A stretch of DNA of 64,000 nucleotides from Shewanella gelidii (GTDB lineage: Bacteria; Pseudomonadota; Gammaproteobacteria; Enterobacterales; Shewanellaceae): the NCBI RefSeq assembly GCF_014647855.1, contig NZ_BMPZ01000002.1, forward strand, positions 310,001 through 374,000, in the 5' to 3' direction. Position numbers and translations under genes: made by a program. The notes under the pieces were generated by a model that had not been told where the DNA came from, did not search any database, and saw only the letters and a program-made list of their open reading frames with translations. Positions 1 through 10,296 of the stretch are shown one piece after another (positions within the stretch are counted from its first letter, which is position 1; every line of letters starts with the position of its first letter).

Positions 1-2
1 GT

Positions 3-212
3 GGTCCACAAAATATTGTATCGCTGAATGCGTGCTTAACTCGATTGCGGATTAGCGTTGACGCACCGGAACTTGTAGATAAAAAACATCTTGAGAATTT
101 GGGAGCCAAAGGCGTCATTATTGTTGGTCAGGGGGTGCAAGTGGTTTATGGAACCAAAGCGGAAACGGTTCGAGAGCTACTTCAAAATCACTTAGATCAG
201 CTTCCTTCTTAA
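3..212 (+). CDS. PTS glucose-type permease, EIIB domain (3' end only)
   Basis: The reading frame enters from the left edge and ends at the TAA at 210-212. The 69 visible residues are a PTS EIIB domain of the glucose/N-acetylglucosamine family. They contain the phosphocysteine motif N-A-C-L-T-R-L-R (Cys codon at 33-35) and the later stretch LGAKGVIIVGQGVQVVYGTK. In this family the EIIB cysteine takes phosphate from EIIA and passes it to the incoming sugar bound by the membrane EIIC domain. No EIIA domain follows, so the protein has EIIB at its C-terminus, as in PtsG-type EIICB proteins. The sugar cannot be told from this fragment. Confidence 0.85.
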   Translation, partial: GPQNIVSLNACLTRLRISVDAPELVDKKHLENLGAKGVIIVGQGVQVVYGTKAETVRELLQNHLDQLPS

Positions 213-347
213 ATATTCTTCGTTATTTCTATAGTTTTACTGAAAATTATTCATTTGTTTTGCTTTTCCTTTTCTCTGCTCTGGAGATTTTAGTGATTTA
301 TGGCACTATCCTAGGTCATTGTTTATTTCGTGGTATTTGGAAGTGTT

Positions 348-1181
348 ATGGAACGCAAAATCTTAATTACAGACTGTGCTGACGCACAGGGCCTGATCGC
401 AAAAATTACTGGCGTGTGTTTTCAGCATCAGCTGAACATTATTAAGAACAGTGAATTTGTTGACAATGGCCAAGGGCGTTTCTTTATGCGCACAGAATTG
501 GAAGGCGAATTCAATGATGAGGGATTACTCGCAGACCTAAGAAAAGTCTTGCCAGAGCAAAACCATATGACCTTGGTTAACGCTGGCAAAAAACGAATTG
601 TGGTCATGGTGACAAAGGAAGCCCATTGCTTGGGAGACATTCTGATGAAGTCTTTCTATGGTGCTCTCGATGTTGAAATTGCTGCGGTCGTGAGTAACTA
701 TGAAATTCTAAAACCATTGACTGACAAATTTGATGTACCGTTTCATTTTGTGAGCCATGAAGGCGTAACTCGTGGTGAGCATGAACAAAAAATGCTGAGT
801 ATCATTGATACCTATAACGCAGAATATCTCGTATTAGCTAAGTATATGCGCGTATTGACGCCAGAATTTGTAGAGCGCTACCCAAATCGAATTATCAATA
901 TTCATCACTCTTTTTTGCCTGCATTTGTCGGAGCATCACCCTATCGCCAAGCGTGGGAACGCGGTGTGAAAATTATTGGCGCGACGGCTCATTTTGTAAA
1001 TAACTGCTTAGATGAAGGGCCTATTATTAAGCAGGATGTTATTCCTGTAGATCACCATTATAGTGCCGAAGATATGGCTCGTTCGGGCAGAGATGTTGAG
1101 AAAAGTGTATTAAGCAAAGCGCTGCAACTTGTTTTGAATGAGCAAGTGGTCGTGTATGGCAATAAGACCGTGGTATTTTAA
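348..1181 (+). CDS. purU: Formyltetrahydrofolate deformylase
   Basis: PurU hydrolyses 10-formyl-tetrahydrofolate to formate and tetrahydrofolate, balancing one-carbon pools and supplying formate to PurT. The 277-residue protein has an N-terminal ACT domain (ITDCADAQGLIAKITG, about residues 5-80). A formyltransferase domain follows, with the block NIHHSFLPAF and the aspartate in LDEGPII. Length and sequence agree with E. coli PurU (280 aa). A GTG at 330 is in frame, but I chose the ATG at 348 because GGAAG lies 4 nt upstream and it matches the family N-terminus. It stands alone between the PTS gene and a bidirectional terminator. Confidence 0.95.
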   Translation: MERKILITDCADAQGLIAKITGVCFQHQLNIIKNSEFVDNGQGRFFMRTELEGEFNDEGLLADLRKVLPEQNHMTLVNAGKKRIVVMVTKEAHCLGDILMKSFYGALDVEIAAVVSNYEILKPLTDKFDVPFHFVSHEGVTRGEHEQKMLSIIDTYNAEYLVLAKYMRVLTPEFVERYPNRIINIHHSFLPAFVGASPYRQAWERGVKIIGATAHFVNNCLDEGPIIKQDVIPVDHHYSAEDMARSGRDVEKSVLSKALQLVLNEQVVVYGNKTVVF

Positions 1182-1208
1182 CGATTGCACGAGATATAGA
1201 ATAAAAAG

Positions 1209-1231
1209 AGGCCGCATATTGCGGCCTTTTT
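1209..1231. terminator. Bidirectional rho-independent terminator
   Basis: The arms AGGCCGC and GCGGCCT form a 7-bp stem around ATATT. An A-run precedes it and a T-run follows. It sits between the convergent purU and dapD and can serve both strands. Confidence 0.85.
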
Positions 1232-1245
1232 TATACGATTAAAGC

Positions 1246-2433
1246 TTAGTGTAACTCGTCGTTTAACTTTACTTCACGGGTACTGCGCATGGCGATGATT
1301 TGGCCATTAGTAGAGTTTTGTCTGAAGTGCACGCCATTTACGCCGAGGAAATCTTTACCACGCATCAATGGTGTGATCTCCTTGCCTGGGTTGGCTTCAG
1401 CAATCGCAGCAACTGCTTTTTCACTTAGAGTGATTTTGGTGCCTGGCAAAATGGTTACGCCAGCGTCAATGACGCAGCTATCGCCGATGGCCGTACCGGT
1501 ACAAGAGTTCGCGCCAAGCAGGGTGTTTTCGCCGATAGAAACCGGGATGCCATCGGTGCCCGAAAGGACGCCGAGAATCGATGCACCGCCACCAACATCC
1601 GAGCCTGCACCAACAATGGCTGAAGAAGAAATGCGACCTTCTACCATCACCGCACCTTCTGTACCGGCATTAAAGTTAATGTAAGAAGCACCCGGCATTA
1701 CGGTTGTGCCTGCAGCGAGCTGCGCACCGAAACGAACTTTTGAAGTTTCAAGAATACGCGTGTTATCTGCAGGAATGACGTGAGATAAGAAGCGTGGGAA
1801 TTTATCGACCATGGTAATCTCTGGGTAGTTACCACAAAGTTTTAGAGTGACTTCGTGTGTTCTTAACCAGTCAAGCTCAATCGGTTTACCATTTGACCAT
1901 GCGCAATTATGGAGCTGGCCAAATGCACCATCTAAGTTCAAGCTACGGAGCTTCGCTTTGCCGGTTGATAATGCGTACAGTTTTAAGTAAACGCTTTCTA
2001 CGGATTGTGGTTTATCATCTTCAAAGATGAATACCATTTTGTAATCTTCACACTTGAGTTCGTTGTGCTCTTTTAGGCTTGATAAAACTGCAGTGACTTG
2101 AACGTTTCTGTGATCATCACCCACAGCTTGCATCAAAAATGGTTTAAAGATTTCTGAACACTGATCGACAAAGGCTTCACTGATATCACAAACAAGCTCG
2201 CTCTTACTGGTGTCTAGCTCAGTACCGGTTTGTCTCAACGCATGTAGGAATACCGCAGCACTGCCAAAGTTTTCATTCCAGTTCACGACAGGGTAAGTAG
2301 CTTGTAAGATTTTTTCTGGAGTGAGTTGACCGCGATCGACTCTTGCTAATCCAAATCCGATGGGTTTTTTGTACCAGCTTTGTTCTTCAATTTTTTCGAT
2401 TAGCGTCATAAAGTCTTGCTTTGTCTCAACCAT
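1246..2433 (-). CDS. dapD: Tetrahydrodipicolinate N-succinyltransferase, long form
   Basis: DapD transfers succinyl from succinyl-CoA to tetrahydrodipicolinate in the lysine/meso-diaminopimelate pathway. The 395-residue protein has a C-terminal left-handed beta-helix with hexapeptide repeats. It carries the blocks SYINFNAGTEGAVMVEGR, GAGSDVGGGASILG and LLGANSCTG, which are typical of the longer DapD type seen in actinobacteria and vibrios. The 274-aa enterobacterial enzyme is the other type. The ATG at 2433 has AGGA six bases upstream. An in-frame ATG eight codons later is an alternative start. It lies downstream of glnD on the same strand, the usual neighbourhood for dapD. Confidence 0.9.
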   Translation of the reverse strand: MVETKQDFMTLIEKIEEQSWYKKPIGFGLARVDRGQLTPEKILQATYPVVNWNENFGSAAVFLHALRQTGTELDTSKSELVCDISEAFVDQCSEIFKPFLMQAVGDDHRNVQVTAVLSSLKEHNELKCEDYKMVFIFEDDKPQSVESVYLKLYALSTGKAKLRSLNLDGAFGQLHNCAWSNGKPIELDWLRTHEVTLKLCGNYPEITMVDKFPRFLSHVIPADNTRILETSKVRFGAQLAAGTTVMPGASYINFNAGTEGAVMVEGRISSSAIVGAGSDVGGGASILGVLSGTDGIPVSIGENTLLGANSCTGTAIGDSCVIDAGVTILPGTKITLSEKAVAAIAEANPGKEITPLMRGKDFLGVNGVHFRQNSTNGQIIAMRSTREVKLNDELH

Positions 2434-2516
2434 CTTTTTTCCTACTCTTGTCTTCGATTTAATGTGGTATTTGGTCAGCTCAATGTAACTGAAGCCGTAC
2501 AGAATATAAGTAGTAA

Positions 2517-5084
2517 TTACTCAGATTGTGACAGCGCACTAATCAATGCTAGCTTCAGTTGGTGTTTTTGCTCATCGTCAAGCGCCATGCCATAGGCGTT
2601 TCTTAACATAAAGAAATCTTCTGCTCTTTCTCCAATCGTGGTAATTTTTGCAGCGACGAGGCTCACCTCACAGCGATATAAAACGTCACCGACTTTGGAG
2701 AGTAACCCAGGTGAATCAAGGGATATCAATTCCATAGTACTTGTACCATGCCTGCTACTGGGAAGAAAACTCACTTGCGTTGAAACTTTAAAAGGTTTCA
2801 TCTTTCTAGGGAGCTTCTTAAATCGTGGCAGCTTTGGAGAGTCGCTTGCGAGAGCTTTGGCGAGGGCCTTTTTAATACTTTGAATTCGTGAAAGCTGCGT
2901 AATTGGTGTGCCATCTTGCTCCATGATGACAAACGTATCTAACGCATAGTTGTCTTTTGAGATCAGAATGTTTGCATCATGAACATTGACATTTTTGTTG
3001 TCCAAAATCGTCATGACTGTGGCAAATAGTTTGGGTCTATCAATGCCATAAACAAATAACTCTGTCCCACCACGAACGGTATGCTTAGAAATTAAGATGA
3101 GTGGCTCATCACTTTTGTGCTTAATGATAGCTTCTGCATGCCATGCAATTTGGCTTGGTTGATGACGTAAAAAGTAGTCGGCTTTAAATCTAAGCCATAA
3201 TGTATCGATATCTTTTTCTTTAATGCCTCTGCGAAGTAGCTCTTTCTTCGCCTTTGCTTGGTATTCACGTAAACGAGCGCGAATGTCAACGGGCTTTTCT
3301 TGACCCCTTGCAAGCACGCGTTGGGTCGAGAAGTAGAGATCGCGAAGTAGCGCTCCTTTCCAGTTGTTCCAGGTTTTTTCATTGGTTGCGCAAATATCTG
3401 CAACGGTAAGGCAATATAAATAGCTTAAGTGAACGGCATCTCTGACTTGGGTTGCGAATTTAGCGACGACATCGGGATCTGAGATATCTCTTCGCTGCGC
3501 GGTGACGGACATGACGAGGTGATTTTCTACAAGCCAGCTCACTAAGCGACCGTCGTGATCGTTTAAGCCATGGGCACGGCAAAACTCCAACGCATCGACG
3601 GCCCCCAGTTTGCTGTGATCGCCGCCACGACCTTTGGCAATGTCGTGGAAAATCGCAGCCAGAACCAGAAGCCCCTTTTTAGGGAGCTGGTTAATCAAAA
3701 TTGAACCGAGCGGAAACTCTTCTTTCTGTTCGGGCTGTGAAAACTTATCGATATTCTGCAGGAGTCTATGAGTGTGTTCGTCCACTGTGTATGCGTGGAA
3801 GAGATCAAACTGCATTTGGCCTTCAATTTTACGCCAAGCGGGCAAATAAGACGACAAAATGCCGTGTTTATGCATCAAGGAGAGTGAGGCTATGCCGCGG
3901 GGGTGTCGCAAAATTTCGCGAAACAGCTGACGGCACTCTTCATGCTCCATTAGAGGTTGCTTTTGCGCGCGACGCGCGCGACGGAGTGCGCGTAATGTCG
4001 TCCAGTAAATTCGTTTGATGTTTGAATTTTTGGCAACCAATAAAAATAGATGCAGGATCTCTGCTGGTTTTTCAAAAGGGTTGTCATTTAAAGCTTCAAT
4101 GAATTGGCCACGTCGCTGATAGTTTTCATTAACTTTGAAGATTTCTAATGGCGTAAAATGTTCAAGTGTTGCTCGTTTAAATAGTTGCAACAGCATTTGG
4201 TTGAGCTCAAGAATACGACGAATCGCGCGATAGTAGCGTTTCATCATTTGCTCAACGGCTAACTGGGTCCCATCTTCGTACCCCATCAACTGTGCAACTT
4301 GTGGTTGTAAATCAAACAACAAGCGGTTCTCGTCGCGGCCAGAAACGGTATGGAGCGCAAAGCGTAGTTCCCATAAAAATTGCTGACATTCAAGCAGCTC
4401 GCCAAGTTCATCAGGCTCGAGAAAGTCGTAGTTTACGAGTTCTTCGAGTTTAGAGGCATCAAAGTGGCGAATGGCGACCCAAGTAATGGTTTGAATGTCA
4501 CGAAGGCCCCCTGGGCAGCTTTTAACATTGGGTTCTAAATCAAATGCGTTAGCTTTTTCATGTCGCGCATCTTGTTCTGCACGTTTTGCGATAAAAAACT
4601 CGTTACTGGGCCAGAAATCTTGTAATCGAATACTGTGGTAGAGTTCGTTGTATAAAGGGAGTGGACCACTGAGCAGCCTTGATTCAAATAAGTTGGTGGC
4701 AATGGTGATGTCTCCACGGCCTTGCTCTAAAGTTTCTGGCAGTGTTCTTACGCTGTGGCCAATTTCTAAGCCTGTATCCCATAAGAAGGCGATAAACTGG
4801 CTTAATTTACCTTGGTCATCTAGTGATAATTCATCTTCTAAGAGGATCAAAATGTCGACATCAGATTGCGGATGAAGCTCGCCTCGGCCATAGCCGCCCA
4901 CAGCAACAAGAGCCGCGCTCGTGTCTTCTAGTCCAAACTGACGCCAGGTGTCCTTAATGAGCGTATCCACGGTTTGACAACGTTGGCTGACTAATTCGCA
5001 GACATCTTCTTTTGCTTTAAATCGTTCGAGTAAGGATTGGTGGTTGGCATTTAACGCAGACTTTGCTTGTAGAGAATCGTTCAT
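2517..5084 (-). CDS. glnD: Bifunctional uridylyltransferase/uridylyl-removing enzyme
   Basis: GlnD senses glutamine and adds or removes UMP on PII proteins, so it heads the nitrogen-control cascade. The 855-residue protein has four parts in order. First is a nucleotidyltransferase domain with GGYGRGEL followed by SDVD (about residues 63-77). Then come a PII-uridylyltransferase helical region and an HD hydrolase domain with [13 protein letters not shown] (about 480). Two C-terminal ACT domains follow (about 680-750 and 785-855). E. coli GlnD has 890 aa. The start has AGGGAG just upstream. It lies between map and dapD on the same strand. Confidence 0.97.
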   Translation of the reverse strand: MNDSLQAKSALNANHQSLLERFKAKEDVCELVSQRCQTVDTLIKDTWRQFGLEDTSAALVAVGGYGRGELHPQSDVDILILLEDELSLDDQGKLSQFIAFLWDTGLEIGHSVRTLPETLEQGRGDITIATNLFESRLLSGPLPLYNELYHSIRLQDFWPSNEFFIAKRAEQDARHEKANAFDLEPNVKSCPGGLRDIQTITWVAIRHFDASKLEELVNYDFLEPDELGELLECQQFLWELRFALHTVSGRDENRLLFDLQPQVAQLMGYEDGTQLAVEQMMKRYYRAIRRILELNQMLLQLFKRATLEHFTPLEIFKVNENYQRRGQFIEALNDNPFEKPAEILHLFLLVAKNSNIKRIYWTTLRALRRARRAQKQPLMEHEECRQLFREILRHPRGIASLSLMHKHGILSSYLPAWRKIEGQMQFDLFHAYTVDEHTHRLLQNIDKFSQPEQKEEFPLGSILINQLPKKGLLVLAAIFHDIAKGRGGDHSKLGAVDALEFCRAHGLNDHDGRLVSWLVENHLVMSVTAQRRDISDPDVVAKFATQVRDAVHLSYLYCLTVADICATNEKTWNNWKGALLRDLYFSTQRVLARGQEKPVDIRARLREYQAKAKKELLRRGIKEKDIDTLWLRFKADYFLRHQPSQIAWHAEAIIKHKSDEPLILISKHTVRGGTELFVYGIDRPKLFATVMTILDNKNVNVHDANILISKDNYALDTFVIMEQDGTPITQLSRIQSIKKALAKALASDSPKLPRFKKLPRKMKPFKVSTQVSFLPSSRHGTSTMELISLDSPGLLSKVGDVLYRCEVSLVAAKITTIGERAEDFFMLRNAYGMALDDEQKHQLKLALISALSQSE

Positions 5085-5109
5085 TTCACTCCCTAAATTT
5101 CTGGACTTT

Positions 5110-5134
5110 GCCCCAACATCAAAACGGTTGGGGC
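5110..5134 (-). other. Intergenic hairpin between map and glnD
   Basis: GCCCCAAC and GTTGGGGC form a perfect 8-bp stem with a 9-nt loop. No T-run follows on the minus strand, so it is more likely a processing or stability element in the map-glnD transcript than a strong terminator. Confidence 0.4.
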
Positions 5135-5183
5135 CTTGGCGAATGTTGCCGAGTTGAACTTAATGAATAGGCACGCAGTCGCT

Positions 5184-5981
5184 TTAGTGATTTATAATTC
5201 GAGGTAAATCCTCTTCGTCACGTAATGTCAGGATTTCAACGCCGTTCTCTGTAACGAGTAAAGTATGCTCCCATTGCGCTGAGTTTTTGCCATCAGAGGT
5301 TGTAACGGTCCAATTGTCTTCTTTATTTAATACTGTCGTGTGACGGCCAGCATTAATCATGGGCTCGATCGTAAAGCACATACCTGGGCGAAGTACGGTT
5401 TTATCCCCATTTTTGTAATGAACGACTTGTGGCTCTTCATGGAAACCAGCGCCGATCCCGTGGCCACAATAATCTTTTACGATCGAATACTTTTCAAGCC
5501 CGCTTTTGCTTGCCTTAATAAACTTCTCGATACCAGTGCCAATTTCGCCAAGTTTCAATCCGGGTTTTACTTTTTTAATCGCGGCGTACAGGCTTTCTTG
5601 TGCGATACGGCAAAGGCGTTTATTTTTTGCGTTGACATCACCGATTAAAAACATTTTCGAAGTATCGCCGTGGTATCCATCTTTGATAACCGTGATATCG
5701 ATATTCACGATGTCTCCATCTTTGAGCGGGGTGTTGTTAGGGATCCCGTGGCAAATGACATCGTTGACAGAAGTACAGATCGATTTAGGAAAGCCATGAT
5801 AATTGAGTGGAGCTGAAATGGCGTCTTGCTCCTCAGTATATTTTGCACAAATATCATTTAGCTCGTTGGTGGTTACACCGGCTTTGACGTGAGGTGCAAC
5901 CATGGTTAATACTTCTGCCGCTAGCTTTCCTGCCGCCCGCATTTTCTCAATTTCTTCAGCCGTCTTGATGACAATACTCAT
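5184..5981 (-). CDS. map: Methionine aminopeptidase, type I
   Basis: Map removes the initiator methionine from new proteins with a small second residue. The 265 residues match E. coli MAP (264 aa). The five metal ligands are recognisable: Asp in NIDITV, Asp in HGDTSKMF, His in GHGIGAGFHEEP, Glu in FTIEPMIN and Glu in QWEHTLLV. It is divergent from rpsB, the standard arrangement in gammaproteobacteria, and leads the map-glnD-dapD series. Confidence 0.97.
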   Translation of the reverse strand: MSIVIKTAEEIEKMRAAGKLAAEVLTMVAPHVKAGVTTNELNDICAKYTEEQDAISAPLNYHGFPKSICTSVNDVICHGIPNNTPLKDGDIVNIDITVIKDGYHGDTSKMFLIGDVNAKNKRLCRIAQESLYAAIKKVKPGLKLGEIGTGIEKFIKASKSGLEKYSIVKDYCGHGIGAGFHEEPQVVHYKNGDKTVLRPGMCFTIEPMINAGRHTTVLNKEDNWTVTTSDGKNSAQWEHTLLVTENGVEILTLRDEEDLPRIINH

Positions 5982-6035
5982 TAATATTCTCTTACTTTCC
6001 TAAGTGATTTTTCGCAGCGCTTTTTCATGTAAAAA

Positions 6036-6071
6036 TTGTACTTTATCTGTATATATGGTATAAAGCGCGCC
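6036..6071 (+). promoter_or_regulatory. rpsB promoter, stringent-type
   Basis: TTGTAC (6036-6041), a 17-bp spacer and TATAAA (6059-6064) make a good sigma-70 promoter. The GC-rich discriminator GCGCGCC (6065-6071) that follows is the hallmark of promoters for ribosomal genes under ppGpp control. Initiation near 6072 would give a leader of about 190 nt. Confidence 0.65.
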
Positions 6072-6178
6072 GTTATGTTTGACTCGTAAACCCAAGTGCA
6101 AATGTTCAATTTGCTCTCGGTCTTAAGTTGAAGATGGCAGCCATTATACATGGCAATTAATTTAAATACTAAATCACA

Positions 6179-6264
6179 CACGTATCGTCACATGCTTCGG
6201 GGTGCCACTTATGGTCGAATGTATGGGATACGTGGAGGTCTAACCCCTTAATAAGGTAATAGAA
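6179..6264 (+). promoter_or_regulatory. Structured rpsB leader, probable S2 autoregulatory element
   Basis: CACGTATC (6179-6186) and GATACGTG (6227-6234) are perfectly complementary and would close an RNA domain just before the rpsB ribosome-binding region (GGAGG at 6234-6238). Ribosomal protein S2 is known to repress rpsB-tsf translation through a conserved leader structure in gammaproteobacteria. Identification with that element rests on position and pairing, not on an alignment. Confidence 0.6.
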
Positions 6265-6993
6265 ATGACTACAGTTTCAATGCGCGATATGCTTCAAGCC
6301 GGTGTACACTTCGGTCACCAAACTCGTTACTGGAACCCAAAGATGAAGCCTTTCATCTTCGGCGCTCGTAACGGTGTACACATCATTAACCTTGAGCATA
6401 CTGTGCCAATGTTCAATGAAGCTCTTGCTTTCATCAGCAACGTTGCTTCAAAGAAAGGTAAAGTTTTATTTGTTGGTACTAAGCGTGCTGCAAGTGAAGC
6501 AATTAAAGAAGCAGCAGTTTCTTGTGACCAGTTCTACGTAGATCACCGCTGGTTAGGCGGTATGTTGACTAACTGGAAAACAGTTCGTCAATCTATCAAG
6601 CGTCTTAAAGATCTGGAAACTCAGCAAGTTGATGGTACTTTCGACAAGCTAACTAAGAAAGAAGCATTAATGCGTACTCGTGAACTAGAGAAACTAGACA
6701 AGTCTCTAGGCGGAATCAAAAACATGGCTGGTCTTCCAGATGTGATTTTTGTAATCGGTGCGGACCACGAGCACATTGCTATCAAAGAAGCAAACAACCT
6801 AGGTATTCCTGTTGTTGCTGTTGTTGATACAAACTCTGCGCCTGATGGTGTGAACTACATCGTTCCTGGTAACGACGATGCAATGCGTTCTATCCGTCTA
6901 TATACAGCTTCTGTTGCTGCTGCAGTAAACTCTGGCCGTGGCCAAGACTTAGCTGTTCAAGCAGAGCAAGACGGTTTCGTAGAAGCTGAATAA
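6265..6993 (+). CDS. rpsB: 30S ribosomal protein S2
   Basis: The 242 residues begin [20 protein letters not shown] and contain [13 protein letters not shown] and [15 protein letters not shown], all diagnostic of S2 (E. coli 241 aa). S2 binds at the junction of the head and body of the small subunit. It is first in the rpsB-tsf pair, with its own promoter and a structured leader. Confidence 0.98.
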   Translation: MTTVSMRDMLQAGVHFGHQTRYWNPKMKPFIFGARNGVHIINLEHTVPMFNEALAFISNVASKKGKVLFVGTKRAASEAIKEAAVSCDQFYVDHRWLGGMLTNWKTVRQSIKRLKDLETQQVDGTFDKLTKKEALMRTRELEKLDKSLGGIKNMAGLPDVIFVIGADHEHIAIKEANNLGIPVVAVVDTNSAPDGVNYIVPGNDDAMRSIRLYTASVAAAVNSGRGQDLAVQAEQDGFVEAE

Positions 6994-7044
6994 TAAGGTG
7001 TGATGTTCGTCATCGCCCTTATTAACCAAGAAAAATGATTGGTT

Positions 7045-7070
7045 AACAGGGGCCTTAACCGGCCCCTGTT
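7045..7070 (+). terminator. rpsB-tsf intergenic hairpin (attenuator)
   Basis: AACAGGGGCC and GGCCCCTGTT form a perfect 10-bp stem with loop TTAACC. The following bases (CTATATCT) are only moderately T-rich, so it probably reduces rather than stops read-through from rpsB into tsf. Confidence 0.6.
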
Positions 7071-7114
7071 CTATATCTATTGAATTTGTAGAATTATCTA
7101 TAGAGGATTTAACA

Positions 7115-7963
7115 ATGGCAATTACTGCTGCCCAAGTTAAAGAACTTCGTGACCGCACTGGCGCTGGCATGATGGATTGTAAAAAAGCTCTGACTGAAAC
7201 CAATGGTGACATTGAGCTTGCGATTGACAACATGCGTAAGAGCGGTGCTGCGAAGGCTGCTAAGAAAGCGGGTAACATCGCTGCTGAAGGTACAATCCTA
7301 ATCAAGAACGGCGAAGGTTTCGCTGCTCTATTAGAAGTTAACTGTCAAACTGACTTCGTTGCTAAAGATGCAAACTTCCTTACTTTTGCAAATGCAGTGC
7401 TTGACGTTGCTGCTGCAGCGAAAGTAACTGTTGAAGATTTAAAAGCACAGTTTGAAGAAACTCGTGTTGCTTTGGTTGCTAAAATCGGTGAAAACATCAA
7501 CATTCGTCGTGTTGAGTACATTGATGGCGCAAACCTAGCTTCTTACCGTCACGGTGAGCGTATCGGTGTAGTTGTGACCGGTGAAGCTGATGAAGAAACT
7601 TTAAAGCATGTTGCAATGCACGTTGCTGCTTCTAAGCCAGAGTTCGTAAACCCTGAAGATGTTCCTGCTGATGTCGTTGAGAAAGAAAAAGCTCTTCAAA
7701 TCGAAATCGCAATGAACGAAGGTAAGCCGGCTGAAATCGCTGAAAAAATGGTTATTGGTCGTATGAAGAAGTTTACTGGTGAGATCTCTCTTACTGGTCA
7801 AGCCTTCATCATGGAGCCTAAGAAGACTGTTGGCGCTATCTTGAAAGAGAAAGGCGCAACTGTAACTAACTTCATTCGTTTAGAAGTTGGTGAAGGTATC
7901 GAGAAGAAAGAAGAAGATTTTGCCGCTGAAGTAGCAGCACAAATCGCAGCAACTAAGGCTTAA
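7115..7963 (+). CDS. tsf: Elongation factor Ts
   Basis: EF-Ts is the nucleotide-exchange factor that frees EF-Tu from GDP. The 282-residue protein has the N-terminal UBA-like domain ([19 protein letters not shown]), the core [10 protein letters not shown] motif that contacts EF-Tu, and two dimerisation-like subdomains. E. coli Tsf has 283 aa. GAGG lies 11 nt upstream of the start. It follows rpsB with 121 bp between them. Confidence 0.98.
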   Translation: MAITAAQVKELRDRTGAGMMDCKKALTETNGDIELAIDNMRKSGAAKAAKKAGNIAAEGTILIKNGEGFAALLEVNCQTDFVAKDANFLTFANAVLDVAAAAKVTVEDLKAQFEETRVALVAKIGENINIRRVEYIDGANLASYRHGERIGVVVTGEADEETLKHVAMHVAASKPEFVNPEDVPADVVEKEKALQIEIAMNEGKPAEIAEKMVIGRMKKFTGEISLTGQAFIMEPKKTVGAILKEKGATVTNFIRLEVGEGIEKKEEDFAAEVAAQIAATKA

Positions 7964-7984
7964 TCGCCACCCAAGTTGTACTAC

Positions 7985-8011
7985 CAAGACCGCGGCCATG
8001 CTGCGGTCTTG
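7985..8011 (+). terminator. Hairpin after tsf
   Basis: CAAGACCGC and GCGGTCTTG pair perfectly over 9 bp with a 9-nt loop. Only TCATACC follows, so termination is likely partial and pyrH may be read in part from rpsB-tsf. Confidence 0.5.
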
Positions 8012-8043
8012 TCATACCTAACGACACAATCAGGATATAAAAA

Positions 8044-8775
8044 ATGAGCACAAACCCTAAACCTGCATTTCGACGTATTCTTCTCAAACTAAGCGGTGAA
8101 GCTTTAATGGGAGAAGAGGGCTTTGGTATTGATCCTAAAGTCTTGGACCGTATGGCTCAAGAAGTAAAGGAGCTAGTTGAGTTAGGTATTCAAGTGGGAG
8201 TTGTGATTGGCGGTGGTAACTTATTCCGCGGCGAAGGTTTAGCTGATGCAGGTATGAACCGTGTTGTGGGTGACCACATGGGTATGTTAGCAACGGTTAT
8301 GAACGGATTGGCAATGCGTGATGCATTACACCGTGCCTATGTTAATGCACGCCTTATGTCGGCAATTCCGCTTAAGGGTGTATGTGATGATTATAACTGG
8401 GCTGAAGCCATTAGTTTGCTCAAGTCTGGACGCGTGGTGATTTTCGCGGCGGGGACAGGTAACCCATTTTGTACAACTGATTCTGCAGCGTGTTTACGCG
8501 GTATTGAAATTGAAGCAGAAGTTGTGTTGAAAGGGACAAAAGTAGACGGCGTTTACTCAGATGATCCGATGAAAAACCCTGATGCGGTGAAATACGATCA
8601 GCTGAGTTACAATGAAGTTTTGGAAAACGAATACAAAGTGATGGATCTTGCTGCGTTCACGATGGCAAGAGATCACGATATGCCTTTGCTGGTATTTAAT
8701 ATGAATAACCCAGGAGCGCTTAGACGCGTTATTATGGGTGAAGAAAGTGAAGGTACGCTCATTCGAGCAAAGTAA
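8044..8775 (+). CDS. pyrH: UMP kinase
   Basis: PyrH phosphorylates UMP to UDP. It belongs to the amino-acid-kinase fold and is a hexamer controlled by GTP and UTP. The 243-residue protein has [24 protein letters not shown] and [13 protein letters not shown], all characteristic, and nearly the same length as E. coli PyrH (241 aa). It lies between tsf and frr, as in most gammaproteobacteria. Confidence 0.97.
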   Translation: MSTNPKPAFRRILLKLSGEALMGEEGFGIDPKVLDRMAQEVKELVELGIQVGVVIGGGNLFRGEGLADAGMNRVVGDHMGMLATVMNGLAMRDALHRAYVNARLMSAIPLKGVCDDYNWAEAISLLKSGRVVIFAAGTGNPFCTTDSAACLRGIEIEAEVVLKGTKVDGVYSDDPMKNPDAVKYDQLSYNEVLENEYKVMDLAAFTMARDHDMPLLVFNMNNPGALRRVIMGEESEGTLIRAK

Positions 8776-8821
8776 ATTTCCCCAAATAATTGGGTGTTTT
8801 TGACCGAAAAGGACATTTAAC

Positions 8822-9379
8822 GTGATTAATGAAATTAAACAAGACGCTGAAACACGCATGTTAAAGTGCGTTGAAGGCACAAAAACACAAATGGCAAAAG
8901 TCCGTACAGGCCGAGCGCATCCAAGTCTATTGGATACGATCAAGGTTTCTTATTACGGCTCAATGACGCCATTGAAGCAAGTCGGTAACGTTTCAATTGA
9001 AGATGCGCGTACGCTGGCTGTGACTGTCTTTGACCGTACGATGATTCAGGCTGTTGAAAAAGCCATTATGTCGTCTGACTTGGGTTTAAACCCGATGTCT
9101 GCTGGTGCGACAATTCGCATTCCTTTGCCAGCACTGACAGAAGAGCGTCGTAAAGACTTGATCAAAGTTGTGCGTGCAGAAGCTGAAAGTGGCCGAGTCG
9201 CAGTGCGTAATGTACGCCGCGATGCAAACTCAGATGTAAAAACTCTTGAAAAAGAAAAAGAGTGTACTGAAGATGATGTTCGTCGTAGTGAAGATGAAGT
9301 GCAGAAGATGACAGACGCACACATCAAGATGATTGACGAAATCCTGGCAGCGAAAGAAGCTGAATTGATGGAAGTCTAA
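8822..9379 (+). CDS. frr: Ribosome recycling factor
   Basis: RRF splits post-termination ribosomes together with EF-G. The protein is 185 aa, the same length as E. coli RRF. Family blocks such as [13 protein letters not shown] and [16 protein letters not shown] are clear. The start is GTG at 8822 with AAGGA 8-9 nt upstream, and no ATG fits the family N-terminus. The gene follows pyrH by 46 bp. Confidence 0.97.
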   Translation: MINEIKQDAETRMLKCVEGTKTQMAKVRTGRAHPSLLDTIKVSYYGSMTPLKQVGNVSIEDARTLAVTVFDRTMIQAVEKAIMSSDLGLNPMSAGATIRIPLPALTEERRKDLIKVVRAEAESGRVAVRNVRRDANSDVKTLEKEKECTEDDVRRSEDEVQKMTDAHIKMIDEILAAKEAELMEV

Positions 9380-9460
9380 ACTCTACGCATCAGACTAGAG
9401 TTGAAGCGCCGTGTAGATGTATACTACACGGCGTTTGTCTATTTTAAAGGGTTGTAATAG

Positions 9461-10279
9461 ATGTCATCGGTCGAGGAAAATACTCCTCAATTATTAGGGA
9501 AGAGTCAGCTCAGTGCTGAAGATGGTTTACAGCAACTCCCAGAGCTTGTAAAACAATCGATTCCACAACATGTTGCCATAATCATGGATGGCAATGGACG
9601 CTGGGCCCAAAGTAAAGGCAAAGCGCGGGTATTTGGTCACAAAGCTGGTGTTAAGGCGGTGCGTAGGGCGGTGAGTGCGGCTCGAAAAATGGGCGTGAAA
9701 TCGCTGACATTATTTGCATTTTCTAGCGAGAACTGGCGTCGACCCGATACTGAAGTGAGTTTGCTGATGGAGCTTTTTTTAACGGTATTGCAACGAGAAA
9801 TAAAGCTGCTTGATAAAAACGGGGTACGACTGAATATTATTGGTGCGACAGAGCGCTTTTCCCCTAGACTGCAAAAGCAAATTGAAGCAGCTGAAAATAA
9901 AACGAAAGATAATAATCAGCTGGTTTTAAATGTCGCTGCGAATTACGGTGGCCGTTGGGATATTATGCAGGCTGCACAAAAGTTAGCTCAAAAAGTTGAA
10001 GCTGGTGAAATCAGCAGCAGTCAGATCACCGAAGATGCAATATCAGAGCAGTTATGCATGCAAAACCAGCCTGAAGTTGATTTAATGATACGCACTGGCG
10101 GTGACTATCGGGTGAGCAATTTTATTCTGTGGCAAGCTGCCTATGCTGAGTTTGTCTTTACTGACATTTTATGGCCTGACTTCAACGAAACCACATTTGC
10201 ACAAGCCGTTGAAGTTTTTGCGAGTCGACAACGCCGATTTGGTTGTACTGGTAGTCAAATAGAAGCGTTGCAAGTTTAG
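9461..10279 (+). CDS. uppS: Undecaprenyl diphosphate synthase
   Basis: UppS adds eight isoprene units to farnesyl diphosphate in cis, making the lipid carrier for peptidoglycan and O-antigen. The family signature [18 protein letters not shown] (catalytic Asp in MDGNGRWA) starts near residue 38. [19 protein letters not shown] and WPDF are also present. At 272 aa it is about 19 residues longer than the E. coli enzyme, through an N-terminal extension. It heads the uppS-cdsA-dxr-rseP-bamA run. Confidence 0.96.
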   Translation: MSSVEENTPQLLGKSQLSAEDGLQQLPELVKQSIPQHVAIIMDGNGRWAQSKGKARVFGHKAGVKAVRRAVSAARKMGVKSLTLFAFSSENWRRPDTEVSLLMELFLTVLQREIKLLDKNGVRLNIIGATERFSPRLQKQIEAAENKTKDNNQLVLNVAANYGGRWDIMQAAQKLAQKVEAGEISSSQITEDAISEQLCMQNQPEVDLMIRTGGDYRVSNFILWQAAYAEFVFTDILWPDFNETTFAQAVEVFASRQRRFGCTGSQIEALQV

Positions 10280-10296
10280 TTTTTGAGGATGTATTT

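Noticed and set aside
3701..4018. 105-codon plus-strand frame inside glnD
   Set aside because: It is antisense to a confident glnD, Arg-rich without family resemblance, and has no ribosome-binding site.
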